Assembly (NCBI GenBank): GCA_005787865.1 | Contig: SXZN01000041.1 | Span: 1-6,966 of the forward strand | Source of the DNA: Opitutaceae bacterium | GTDB lineage: Bacteria > Verrucomicrobiota > Verrucomicrobiia > Opitutales > Opitutaceae | Length of the DNA stretch: 6,966 nucleotides | Direction: 5' to 3' | Shown: positions 1 to 6,413 of the stretch, one piece after another | How the letters are laid out: each line of letters begins with the position of its first letter | Position numbering within the stretch: position 1 is the first letter of the stretch | Translations under genes and position numbers: made by a program | The notes under the pieces: model-generated | What the model was told of the DNA's origin: nothing | The model's database searches: none | What the model saw: only the letters and a program-made list of their open reading frames with translations

Positions 1-157
1 CGCGGTCGGCGCCATGTTTGCACGAGATGAAGTACGCGTTGCCCTTGGATTTAGGCATCATGGCAATCATGAGCTTAGCCTCGGCGGCAAACACAGCTGG
101 CAGACCAGCTAACAAGAGGGTGGCGAATAACAGGCAGCGGGAGACGTGATGATTCAT
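1..157 (-). CDS. Sugar ABC transporter substrate-binding protein, N-terminal part (runs off left edge)
   Basis: Only the first 52 residues are in the window; the gene continues past position 1. Translation from the ATG at 157 begins MNHHVSRCLLFATLLLAG, a Sec signal peptide: a short basic/polar start, a hydrophobic core at residues 9-23, and a likely signal peptidase site near AVFAA-E26. The mature part starts with a beta strand KLMIAMMPK followed by KGNAYFISCKHGAD. This fits the opening of periplasmic sugar-binding proteins of the RbsB/RhaS type (Peripla_BP_4), where an 'N-x-F/Y-F...K-x-G-A' helix follows the first strand. By family knowledge it would capture a monosaccharide in the periplasm for an ABC importer; the sugar cannot be told from this fragment. 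No Shine-Dalgarno sequence precedes the start (upstream bases are C-rich, CCCGCTACCCACT). The sequence upstream of it is the S9 peptidase remnant on the opposite strand, so its promoter probably lies within that remnant. Confidence 0.8.
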   Translation of the reverse strand, partial: MNHHVSRCLLFATLLLAGLPAVFAAEAKLMIAMMPKSKGNAYFISCKHGADR

Positions 158-201
158 AGTGGGTAGCGGGTGGGATAATCAGCGCGCCGGACGGCGTGCA
201 C

Positions 202-369
202 GGAGGTATTTCAAGAATGTCGGTACCGCATTGCGGGTCAAATCATTGGGTGCTCTCACCGCAGAATGCGATTTACTGGCACTGGGAAATGCAAAACTGG
301 CTCAGTCGTTACATCGGAGGTAAGCCCGCGCTAGAAAAGCCGGTCTTCGAGAGTGCCGGAGCAAAGTAA
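202..369 (+). pseudogene. C-terminal remnant of an S9 family (prolyl oligopeptidase/dipeptidyl aminopeptidase) peptidase
   Basis: This frame ends at TAA 367-369 and carries about 55 residues that read as the tail of an S9 serine peptidase. The motif is SNHWVLSPQNAIYWHWEMQ followed by NWLSRYIGGKPALEKP. S9 dipeptidyl aminopeptidases typically end with 'NHWVLKPQNS..WH.EV..WL.R', where the His of NHW (codon 244-246) is the catalytic histidine. The catalytic Ser and Asp, the alpha/beta-hydrolase core and the beta-propeller are all missing. The frame stays open back to a TAG at 157-159, but recognisable similarity fades before about 200, and the sugar-binding protein gene starts at 157 on the other strand. 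A functional S9 enzyme usually has 600-700 residues, so this is a remnant. An alternative is a new 50-residue ORF from ATG 217, which has GGAGG ten bases upstream; that is the only such sequence before any start in the window and may be chance. Confidence 0.6.
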
Positions 370-393
370 CCAACGTTTCGTTAGTTGTATAGT

Positions 394-414
394 AGGAGGG
401 TAAAAGCCCCTCCT
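394..414. terminator. Hairpin between two convergent 3' ends, possible bidirectional terminator
   Basis: A perfect 7-bp inverted repeat, AGGAGGG (394-400) and CCCTCCT (408-414), encloses a 7-base loop. It lies 24 bases past the S9 remnant stop and overlaps the first bases of the GNAT remnant's stop codon (413-415, minus strand). Its placement between two converging 3' ends is what a shared terminator would show. Neither side has a proper U-tract: AAAATTT follows on the plus strand and ACTATAC on the minus strand. Intrinsic termination is therefore not well supported, and a mere 3'-end stabilising hairpin is as likely. Confidence 0.35.
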
Positions 415-736
415 AAAATTTCGGCGCAGCTAGGCTGTAAATGTAATGATCCACGTGGTGATCATACAGCCACTCCGCTTTCTTGAGCGTGCTTATTTTA
501 GTGAACCCTAAGCGCTCGGGGATTTTCTGCGCGCGCAGATTGCTCGTGGCAACGGCAACGATGACGCGACTGACCTTTAATTCTCGAAAAGCATGGTCAA
601 TCACCGCGCGGCAGCAGGCCGTCATGATGCCCTGCCCTTGGCTACTGGGGACAATCCAGTAAGCGGGAAAGCCAATGCGATTCGCCCAATCGATCCGGTT
701 GTGGCCGATCACCCCCCACCGCAATCCGTCCCGCAA
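413..736 (-). pseudogene. 5'-truncated RimJ/RimL-like GNAT N-acetyltransferase
   Basis: The 107 residues match the C-terminal two thirds of a RimJ/RimL-type GNAT acetyltransferase. They show HNRIDWANR, the beta-4 strand AYWIVPSS, the acetyl-CoA pyrophosphate loop QGQGIMT (residues 33-39), the motif-B stretch NLRAQKIPERLGF (66-78) and a normal C-terminus ending YDHHVDHYIYSLAAP. By family knowledge such enzymes move an acetyl group from acetyl-CoA to a protein N-terminus or small amine. Family members have about 170-190 residues; the first 70 or so (N-terminal strands and acceptor-binding helices) are absent. The frame has no ATG: its only usable start is TTG at 736, and it is closed by a TGA at 770-772. 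I could not find the missing part in the other two minus-strand frames up to 951. Since the acetyl-CoA loop is kept, a short working protein cannot be ruled out, but a decayed gene is the better reading. Confidence 0.6.
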
Positions 737-838
737 GGACCGGCTGGGCCCCGTAAACTTTTTCTTTTCTCACCCGCAGTTTTGATGGCCGCACCACAAT
801 CTATCGCAGCGCGAACCATTACCATTTTTTAGGTAAAG

Positions 839-844
839 TATAAT
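839..844 (+). promoter_or_regulatory. Consensus -10 hexamer TATAAT, candidate promoter for the 90-residue membrane protein gene
   Basis: A perfect TATAAT lies about 108 bases before the ATG at 952, in the otherwise gene-free stretch 737-951. No -35 element resembling TTGACA sits 16-18 bases upstream, so this is weak support. A second, poorer pair closer to the gene is TTGCTT (916-921) with TAAGAT (938-943), 16 bases apart. I cannot choose between them. Confidence 0.2.
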
Positions 845-951
845 GGTGGTTCATCCTCAAACCCCTAATCGACCCTAAGAGATTTTCGCCATAACCCCTA
901 CCCAACCAAGCGGCTTTGCTTTTAATCTAAAACCAGCTAAGATTAGTCACG

Positions 952-1224
952 ATGTTTGCCGATTTTTTTCATTTTAAATCACGCCGCAATTCGCCGGATT
1001 ACCCTGATCCCATCATAACGGCGGCCGTCGTTCGCCCCCCGGAACCGCGCAATCCCCGCGTAGAAAAAATCATCTTACTGTGCTGGGGCCTCATCGCGGT
1101 GAAGCATATCGCGGTGATCTGGGCAGTGTCGCATTACGCCGTGCCTTTCCATCAGCTCTGGATTAATGCCCCGACCTTCCTCCTCGGGCTGCTCGCCACG
1201 CTCGTTTATTACGGTGACGAGTAA
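952..1224 (+). CDS. Small membrane protein of unknown function (90 residues, two predicted membrane segments)
   Basis: I do not recognise a named family. The protein has a polar, proline-rich N-terminal third (residues 1-37, with DYPDP and RPPEPRNPR) that is probably cytosolic. It then has two hydrophobic stretches: about 39-62 (IILLCWGLIAV, interrupted by KH at 51-52, then IAVIWAVSHYAV) and about 70-87 (LWINAPTFLLGLLATLVYY). It ends in an acidic GDE. This suggests a hairpin in the inner membrane with both ends inside. Coding is supported by the coherent membrane topology, the lack of a better frame on either strand, and its place at the head of a plus-strand run. The ATG at 952 is the only Met and has no Shine-Dalgarno sequence (AAGATTAGTCACG precedes it). 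A 105-base gap separates it from the DUF5069 gene, so co-transcription is possible but not shown. Confidence 0.65.
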   Translation: MFADFFHFKSRRNSPDYPDPIITAAVVRPPEPRNPRVEKIILLCWGLIAVKHIAVIWAVSHYAVPFHQLWINAPTFLLGLLATLVYYGDE

Positions 1225-1329
1225 GCACCGTTTTTGATTGGGGCTTTTAGTTTTTAGCTGCTGACTGTGGTCCGCTGCCCTCAGCTTTTCGCTTGGGGGA
1301 CTAACTCCATCCATCAACTCTTCATTATT

Positions 1330-1776
1330 ATGCCCGCTGTTCCTGGTCTCCGTAGTAACTATCTAAAAACTGGCCGCTTGGTTTATTTTGGCCGCATGTT
1401 GGACAAAATTCGCCTGCAGGCCGTCGGCCAGCTGCCGGCGGATTACGTTGGCAACCTCAGCAAAGGCTTTGACCTCCGCTGCTGTAATTTCTTGCGCGTG
1501 CCGTACGCTACCTTGCAGGCGCGCACGCTCACTGGCGGCACGGATGAAGAAATTCTGGCTTGGGCCTTCGCGACGGGTGGCGCGCGCACGGACGAAGAAT
1601 GCCTCGCTTGGAATTCGTTTCTCATGAAACGCGGCTGGCGCGATGACGGCAGCGCCATGCTCCAGACGCGCATCAAAGAATTTGGCCTTGAGGGAAAGCC
1701 CATCGAAACTTTTTTTGATCTTAACGAATTTGACGAAGGTCGCAATCCCGTCATCGCCCAAGCTTGGTTAACTTAA
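1330..1776 (+). CDS. DUF5069 domain-containing protein
   Basis: This 148-residue protein matches DUF5069, a family of about 140-150 residues with no established function, common in Verrucomicrobiota and related phyla. Family hallmarks are the N-terminal VPGLRSNY, the block LVYFGRMLDKIRLQAVGQLP (residues 18-37), then ADYVGNLSKGFDLRCCNFL, and the tryptophan-rich FLMKRGWRDD (97-106). The C-terminal ETFFDLNEFDEGR is also typical. No signal peptide or membrane segment is visible, so it should be cytosolic. The frame could begin at GTG 1267, but the family start corresponds to the ATG at 1330 (MPAVPGLRSNY), so I chose that. An internal repeat, TDEExLAW, occurs at residues 71-78 and 87-94. The stop is 4 bases before the start of the penicillin acylase gene, which suggests one transcript and perhaps translational coupling; what that says about its role is unknown. 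Confidence 0.85.
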   Translation: MPAVPGLRSNYLKTGRLVYFGRMLDKIRLQAVGQLPADYVGNLSKGFDLRCCNFLRVPYATLQARTLTGGTDEEILAWAFATGGARTDEECLAWNSFLMKRGWRDDGSAMLQTRIKEFGLEGKPIETFFDLNEFDEGRNPVIAQAWLT

Positions 1777-1780
1777 CCCG

Positions 1781-4204
1781 ATGGTCCGCTTTCGCCCCCG
1801 CCGCCGCACTTGGCTCATTCTAATCAGCGGCTCTCTCCTGCTCGCTTTAGCCGCGCTTGCCTGGGGGCGCCGACAGATGCGGGGCAGCCTAGCCCAACTA
1901 GATGGCGTGCAAGCAGTGAGCGGTCTCACCGCGTCCGTCACTATCACGCGCGATGCGCTAGGCGTACCCACAATTACTGGCGCTAACCGCCGCGATGTCG
2001 CCCGTGCCACCGGCTTTGTCCATGCGCAGGATCGTTTTTTTCAAATGGATCTTTTGCGCCGGCGAGGCGCCGGAGAATTAGCGGAACTCTTCGGCCGCGC
2101 CGCGCTCCCCCTCGATCAAGAGGCGCGGCGTCATGGATTCCGGCGGACGGCGGTGCAGGTACTGACCCAAGCGAATCCAGCGGATCGCGACTTACTGAGT
2201 GCTTACACGGCAGGTGTTAATGCCGGACTCGCCGCCCTCGCCAAAACACCGTGGGAATACCTGGCCCTTCGGCTCACCCCGCAACCTTGGCGCGAAGAAG
2301 ATTCGGTGCTTTGCATTTACGCTATGTGGTTTGACCTCCAGGACCACGAAGGATCTTTCGAGCTTAACCGCGAAGCGTTGCGCCGAACCCTCAGCCAAGG
2401 GGCGCTCGATTTTCTCGCCCCGCGCGGCAACTCATGGGATGCCGCCTTGGACGGGAGTGTATTCCCCGTCGCGCCGCTGCCGAAATTTGGTTTTAAACCT
2501 AATGGGACGCCGCCGCGAAGCGCCCGTCTGGCGCCCGAACCTGAATCGCGTTTCGTTCTCGGTTCTAATGCCTTTGCCGTCAGTGGCGCCCACACCGCCA
2601 CCGGCGCCGCCCTCCTCGCGAACGATATGCACCTCGGCCTCGCCGTGCCGCACATTTGGTATCGCGCGGTATTACAGTGGACGGATGCAACCGGTCCGCG
2701 CCGCATCGTCGGGGTCACTTTACCCGGGACCCCAATCATGACTATCGGCAGCAATGGCCATGTAGCTTGGGGCTTCACCGATGCCTACGCCGATACGACG
2801 GATGTTATCGTAACGGAAACTGAAGCCGTGGCGCAAACCTACTACCGCACCCCGCAGGGTTGGGCCGAAATCCAAGACCGGCAGGAGGAAATTAAAGTGA
2901 AGGGCGAAAAACCGGTACCGTTTATTGCCCGTTGGACCGAGTGGGGCCCGATTATTGCGGGGCCCAAAGAGGGCCGCTACCACGTCTTGCGTTGGACGGC
3001 CCACGACGCCGAGGCGACCAACCTCCGCCTGCGCGATATGGAAACAGTGCGCACGACAACCGAAGCACTGGCCGTGGCGCACCAAGCTGGTTTACCCAAT
3101 GAAAATATCCTGATCGCTGACGCCGACGGACAAATTGCCTGGACCATTATCGGTCGGGTTCCTCGGCGCGTGGGCTACGACGGCCGCTTGCCGGTCTCTT
3201 GGGCTTACGGGGACCGCCGCTGGGACGGCTGGCTCAAGCCCGAGGAAATCCCGGTCATCACAACGCAACCCCAAGGTCACGCCGCGGCTACCTTGGCAAC
3301 CGAGGGGATTTTATGGTCGGGCAATAATCGCGCGGTGGGCGGCGCGGCTTACGCGCAACTAGGCGACAGCGGATATGATGATGGTCCCCGCGCTCGCCAG
3401 ATTCGGGATGATCTCCGAGCGCTCCTGGCCTCAGGAAAAAAAGCGACCCCCGCCGATCTGCACGCGGTGCAACTCGATGATCGCGCGGTCTTCTTGGAAC
3501 GCTGGCAGAAATTTTTTAATGAGGTGTTAACTGATGCGGTGATTGTCACCAATCCCGCCCTCGCCCAACTGCGCGCCACCGTGCGCCAATGGCAGGGGCA
3601 TGCGAGCATTGACTCGGCGGCTTACCGGTTAGTTAAAAATTTTCGCGGCCACGTAGCCGAACGTGCGTTGGCGCCATTCACCGAGCTCGCTGAAGCCAGC
3701 GACACTCCGTTTAATTATCGCAACTTCATGTTTGAAGATGCGCTCTGGCAATTAGTGCACGAGCAACCAGCCCGCTTACTCAATCCCGCGCATGCTTCCT
3801 GGTCAGCTCTGCTGCTAGCGGCCGCGAATGACGTCCTCGCTGATACGCAAGCAGCCGGTCTAGCGTCGGCAGATTTCACCTGGGGTAAACGCAACCGGCT
3901 CGCCATGCAGCATCCCTTCAGCCGCATTCTGCCGGCATGGATCGCCCAATTCCTCAACCTTCCCACGCAGCCGCTGCCGGGTGACAACGACATGCCGCGT
4001 GTGCAAAGTCCCCGCGCCGGCCAATCTGAACGGCTCGTGGTCTCGCCTGGTCGTGAGAGCGAAGGAATTTTTACGATGCCAGGCGGCCAAAGCGGCCACC
4101 CGCTCTCTCCTTATTACCGCGCTGGTCATGAGGCGTGGGCGCGCGGCGATCCGACGCCTCTGCTTCCCGGCCCGACGCAACACACCTTGAGCCTGCAGCC
4201 CTGA
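1781..4204 (+). CDS. Penicillin acylase family protein (Ntn hydrolase), N-terminally membrane-anchored or exported
   Basis: This 807-residue protein is a penicillin acylase-type N-terminal nucleophile amidohydrolase. Such enzymes mature autocatalytically into alpha and beta chains and hydrolyse amide bonds in beta-lactams, acyl-homoserine lactones, cyclic lipopeptides or other acylated amines. Residues 1-9 are strongly basic (VRFRPRRRT) and 11-28 are hydrophobic, forming a signal anchor or signal peptide without a lipobox; the enzyme therefore acts in the periplasm. The alpha region shows the family motif RDxxGVPTITGANRRDV and FVHAQDRFFQMDLLRRRGAGEL. The predicted cleavage is at G261-S262 in VLGSNAFAVSG, leaving Ser262 as nucleophile and a beta chain of 546 residues, near the usual size. 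WGFTDAYADTTD (330-341) contains the oxyanion/calcium region, with D338 and D341 aligning with calcium ligands of E. coli PGA. Asn442 in NENILIADADGQIAW fits the oxyanion-hole Asn. The end (MPGGQSGHPLSPYY) is also typical. Substrate cannot be told from the sequence. It follows the DUF5069 gene by 4 bases. Confidence 0.93.
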   Translation: MVRFRPRRRTWLILISGSLLLALAALAWGRRQMRGSLAQLDGVQAVSGLTASVTITRDALGVPTITGANRRDVARATGFVHAQDRFFQMDLLRRRGAGELAELFGRAALPLDQEARRHGFRRTAVQVLTQANPADRDLLSAYTAGVNAGLAALAKTPWEYLALRLTPQPWREEDSVLCIYAMWFDLQDHEGSFELNREALRRTLSQGALDFLAPRGNSWDAALDGSVFPVAPLPKFGFKPNGTPPRSARLAPEPESRFVLGSNAFAVSGAHTATGAALLANDMHLGLAVPHIWYRAVLQWTDATGPRRIVGVTLPGTPIMTIGSNGHVAWGFTDAYADTTDVIVTETEAVAQTYYRTPQGWAEIQDRQEEIKVKGEKPVPFIARWTEWGPIIAGPKEGRYHVLRWTAHDAEATNLRLRDMETVRTTTEALAVAHQAGLPNENILIADADGQIAWTIIGRVPRRVGYDGRLPVSWAYGDRRWDGWLKPEEIPVITTQPQGHAAATLATEGILWSGNNRAVGGAAYAQLGDSGYDDGPRARQIRDDLRALLASGKKATPADLHAVQLDDRAVFLERWQKFFNEVLTDAVIVTNPALAQLRATVRQWQGHASIDSAAYRLVKNFRGHVAERALAPFTELAEASDTPFNYRNFMFEDALWQLVHEQPARLLNPAHASWSALLLAAANDVLADTQAAGLASADFTWGKRNRLAMQHPFSRILPAWIAQFLNLPTQPLPGDNDMPRVQSPRAGQSERLVVSPGRESEGIFTMPGGQSGHPLSPYYRAGHEAWARGDPTPLLPGPTQHTLSLQP

Positions 4205-4265
4205 TATTTTTGTAATCAGAGCAGAGCCGATCGCTAAATTACGGCACCACTCTCCCCTCCAAAAT

Positions 4266-4883
4266 ATGCCTCTCCACCTCCTGCCCCATCCGCTCGGCGC
4301 TCATGTGCTGACGCATTTGCGCGACCAGACGACTAAGCCCGCCCTTTTCCGCACCCTCAGTTATCAAATCTCTCTCTTACTCGCGCTTGAAGCTACGCGT
4401 GATCTCGCCACGACGGATAAGCTGATCGCAACCCCCATGGAGTCCACCACCGGCCGCGTGCTCGCAAAGCCGCTGGTGATCGTTCCTATATTGCGCGCCG
4501 GCCTCGGGATGCTGCAGCCATTTCATGATATCTTTCCTGATGTCTCGGTCGGCTACGTCGGCTTGGAGCGCGATCATCAGACGGCCGTGGCACGCAGTTA
4601 TTATTGCAAGTTGCCGCCACTCACGGCCGCCCGCGTCCTCGTCGTTGACCCGATGCTGGCGACGGGTGGTTCCGCGGTGCAGGCGATCGATATTGTTAAG
4701 GCGGCGGGCGGGACAGAAATTATTTTCGTCTGCATCGTCGCTTCACCCGAAGGGGTCGCCACTTTACAAAAAGCCCACCCAGAGATTCCCATCCACGCCG
4801 GCGCCCTTGATCGTGAGCTTAACCAAAAAAAATATATTCTTCCTGGCTTAGGTGATTTTGGGGATCGCTTGTACGGCACTTAA
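4266..4883 (+). CDS. upp: Uracil phosphoribosyltransferase
   Basis: The enzyme converts uracil and PRPP to UMP and pyrophosphate in pyrimidine salvage, in the cytosol. At 205 residues it has the normal length of about 208. Visible landmarks are FRTLSYQISLLLALEATRDL near the N-terminus, the VPILRAGLGM block (73-82), VGYVGLERD (95-103), and the PRPP-binding loop VLVVDPMLATGGSA (124-137) with D128. The uracil-binding C-terminal LPGLGDFGDRLYGT (192-205) is nearly invariant in this family. All catalytic motifs appear intact, so it should be active. The start is ATG 4266, which has no Shine-Dalgarno sequence (CTCCCCTCCAAAAT precedes it). It lies 61 bases after the penicillin acylase gene on the same strand, with no convincing terminator between them, and may share its transcript. 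It converges with the Gfo/Idh gene, with 58 bases between the two stops and no clear hairpin. Confidence 0.96.
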   Translation: MPLHLLPHPLGAHVLTHLRDQTTKPALFRTLSYQISLLLALEATRDLATTDKLIATPMESTTGRVLAKPLVIVPILRAGLGMLQPFHDIFPDVSVGYVGLERDHQTAVARSYYCKLPPLTAARVLVVDPMLATGGSAVQAIDIVKAAGGTEIIFVCIVASPEGVATLQKAHPEIPIHAGALDRELNQKKYILPGLGDFGDRLYGT

Positions 4884-4941
4884 AGGGCCGGCGGACCAGG
4901 CAACTGACCCCAGGCCTCATTGAGCGCGGTGACGAAAAGAT

Positions 4942-6396
4942 TTAGGTCGCCGCCGCCGGCACCACAAACGGGGCCCGATACTGACGCGTCAAAAGAGCAT
5001 TCGCCGCCGCCGCCTCAGGGCCGATAAAGCATTCGCGCTTGGGGTCGATGGCCAGCGGCACTCCGAGGGTGAGTGACGCCTTTGCTGGGTCGACTTGGTT
5101 AATCGCCAAATGCTCCATCATTCGACCATGCGCTTCGGCGAGCAACGGCTGGCCCTGTAGCTTAGCCTGCGCCTCGCCGGCGACGACACTCTGGCCGAGT
5201 TGGTGAGAAATGTTACCAAGATGACAAAGCGAGCTGGAAACATGCGCTTCCTCGAGGGGCCCATAAAGTTCCGCAGTCTTACGACTGCGCACGACATCAA
5301 TAAAATTCTGCATCAAGCGATCCGTGCCCTTAAACTCCTTCAGCAAGCGCCCATTTAAATCATAGGCCGAGGCCGTAAAATAGGAGTCACTAACAATGTA
5401 GCCGTGTTCGCAATCGATCACGTTGCCGATGGAGACTCCCCGGTATTTATCCATCGCGGTGCCATCGGCCCTTGGCAAACCGCGCACCTCAAAAATCAAG
5501 GGAGCCGTCGCATAATCATTAACGACAATTTGGGTATTGGGCGTCTGGCCATCGTCAATGTAACCCAGCCGACCGCCCACGCTAAGGGTGTGCCGTGGCA
5601 ACCCGGCCTCGCCGAGGAACCAGCGCGCTACATCCATTTGGTGAATGCCTTGATTGCCAACGTCGCCGTTGCCGTAGGCCCAGAACCAATGCCAGTCGTA
5701 ATGCACAGGTCCATTTTTGGCCGAATTGCGATGCGGCGCGAGCAAAGGCGCTGGACCAGACCAGAGATCATAATTGATGTTGGCCGGGACGGCTTGTGGT
5801 CCCGTCACTTGGCCTAGGCTTGGGCGGCGCTTATAACAAAAACCGCGCGCCGCGGTGACCTTGCCCAACTGACCTGACCGCACATAGGCGACTGCTTCAA
5901 TGAGGCCCTCGCTGGAACGAATCTGCGTGCCCGCTTGCACCACGCGCTGGGACTTGTTGGCGGCAGCCACAAATTGTCGCCCCTCCCAGATATTGTGCGA
6001 AATCGGCTTCTCCATGTACACGTCCTTGCCGGCTTGGCAGGCCCAAATCCCCATGAGGGCATGCCAGTGGTTAGGCGTCGCCACCGAGATCACGTCAATA
6101 TCGGGCGCCGCGAGTAACTCGCGAATATCGGTGTAGGCTTTAATGCCCGCCCCTAACTCCTGCGCATTTTTTCTCAGGACCATCGCATCAACATCGCACA
6201 GGGCGACGACGCGTACGCCGGGAACGGCATTAAGGTTTTTTACGTGCGACCGGCCGCGGCCATTGAGCCCGACCACGGCTGCGCGGATTGTATGATTAGC
6301 GCCCACGACTTGGCCCCATGAGCGAGCAGATAAGGCGGCGCCGGCGGCCGCGAGCGTGGTGGTTTTTAGAAAATTACGTCGAGTAAGAAAGTGCAT
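4942..6396 (-). CDS. Gfo/Idh/MocA family oxidoreductase with Tat signal
   Basis: This 484-residue NAD(P)-dependent oxidoreductase belongs to the exported branch of the Gfo/Idh/MocA family that is abundant in Verrucomicrobiota and Planctomycetota. The twin-arginine signal LTRRNFLKTT (R6, R7) is followed by an Ala-rich hydrophobic stretch to about residue 28. The Rossmann fold begins IRAAVVGLNGRGRSH, and D68 in LCDVD at the end of the second strand favours NAD. MEKPISHN (128-135) carries the EKP lysine (K130), and DVGNQGIHQMDVARW (245-259) carries H252, the usual catalytic region. The C-terminal PLEEAHVSSSLCHLGNISHQLG is characteristic of this branch. Such enzymes oxidise or reduce hydroxyls of sugars, inositols or glycosides, and some transfer hydride internally with tightly bound NAD. 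The substrate is unknown. It follows the DUF6807 gene by 17 bases and is probably in its operon. The leader (TTCCACCCT) has no Shine-Dalgarno sequence. Confidence 0.93.
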   Translation of the reverse strand: MHFLTRRNFLKTTTLAAAGAALSARSWGQVVGANHTIRAAVVGLNGRGRSHVKNLNAVPGVRVVALCDVDAMVLRKNAQELGAGIKAYTDIRELLAAPDIDVISVATPNHWHALMGIWACQAGKDVYMEKPISHNIWEGRQFVAAANKSQRVVQAGTQIRSSEGLIEAVAYVRSGQLGKVTAARGFCYKRRPSLGQVTGPQAVPANINYDLWSGPAPLLAPHRNSAKNGPVHYDWHWFWAYGNGDVGNQGIHQMDVARWFLGEAGLPRHTLSVGGRLGYIDDGQTPNTQIVVNDYATAPLIFEVRGLPRADGTAMDKYRGVSIGNVIDCEHGYIVSDSYFTASAYDLNGRLLKEFKGTDRLMQNFIDVVRSRKTAELYGPLEEAHVSSSLCHLGNISHQLGQSVVAGEAQAKLQGQPLLAEAHGRMMEHLAINQVDPAKASLTLGVPLAIDPKRECFIGPEAAAANALLTRQYRAPFVVPAAAT

Positions 6397-6413
6397 AGGG
6401 TGGAATTTAAAAA

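Noticed and set aside
214..241. Minus-strand TTGACC / CATTCT pair as promoter for the sugar-binding protein gene
   Set aside because: The -35 match is good but the -10 matches only 3 of 6 positions at 16-base spacing; chance is likely.
593..832. Plus-strand ORF of 79 residues opposite the GNAT remnant
   Set aside because: It has no recognisable family, reads antisense to a clear GNAT sequence, and has low-complexity composition.
1260..1289. GCTGA...TCAGC followed by TTTT, upstream of the DUF5069 gene, considered as a terminator
   Set aside because: The stem is only 5 bp with a 16-base loop and a short U-run, too weak to call.
1363..1761. Minus-strand ORF of 132 residues opposite the DUF5069 gene
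   Set aside because: It is an antisense shadow; the plus-strand frame has convincing DUF5069 motifs throughout.
2199..2741. Plus-strand ORF of 180 residues inside the acylase gene
   Set aside because: It lies wholly within the penicillin acylase gene in another frame, with unnatural Ser/Pro/Arg-rich composition.
4201..4219. Short inverted repeat CTGAT...ATCAG after the acylase stop
   Set aside because: A 5-bp AT-rich stem with the T-run in its loop does not make an intrinsic terminator.
5404..5817. Plus-strand ORF of 137 residues opposite the Gfo/Idh gene
   Set aside because: It is antisense to the conserved core of the oxidoreductase and has no family signature.
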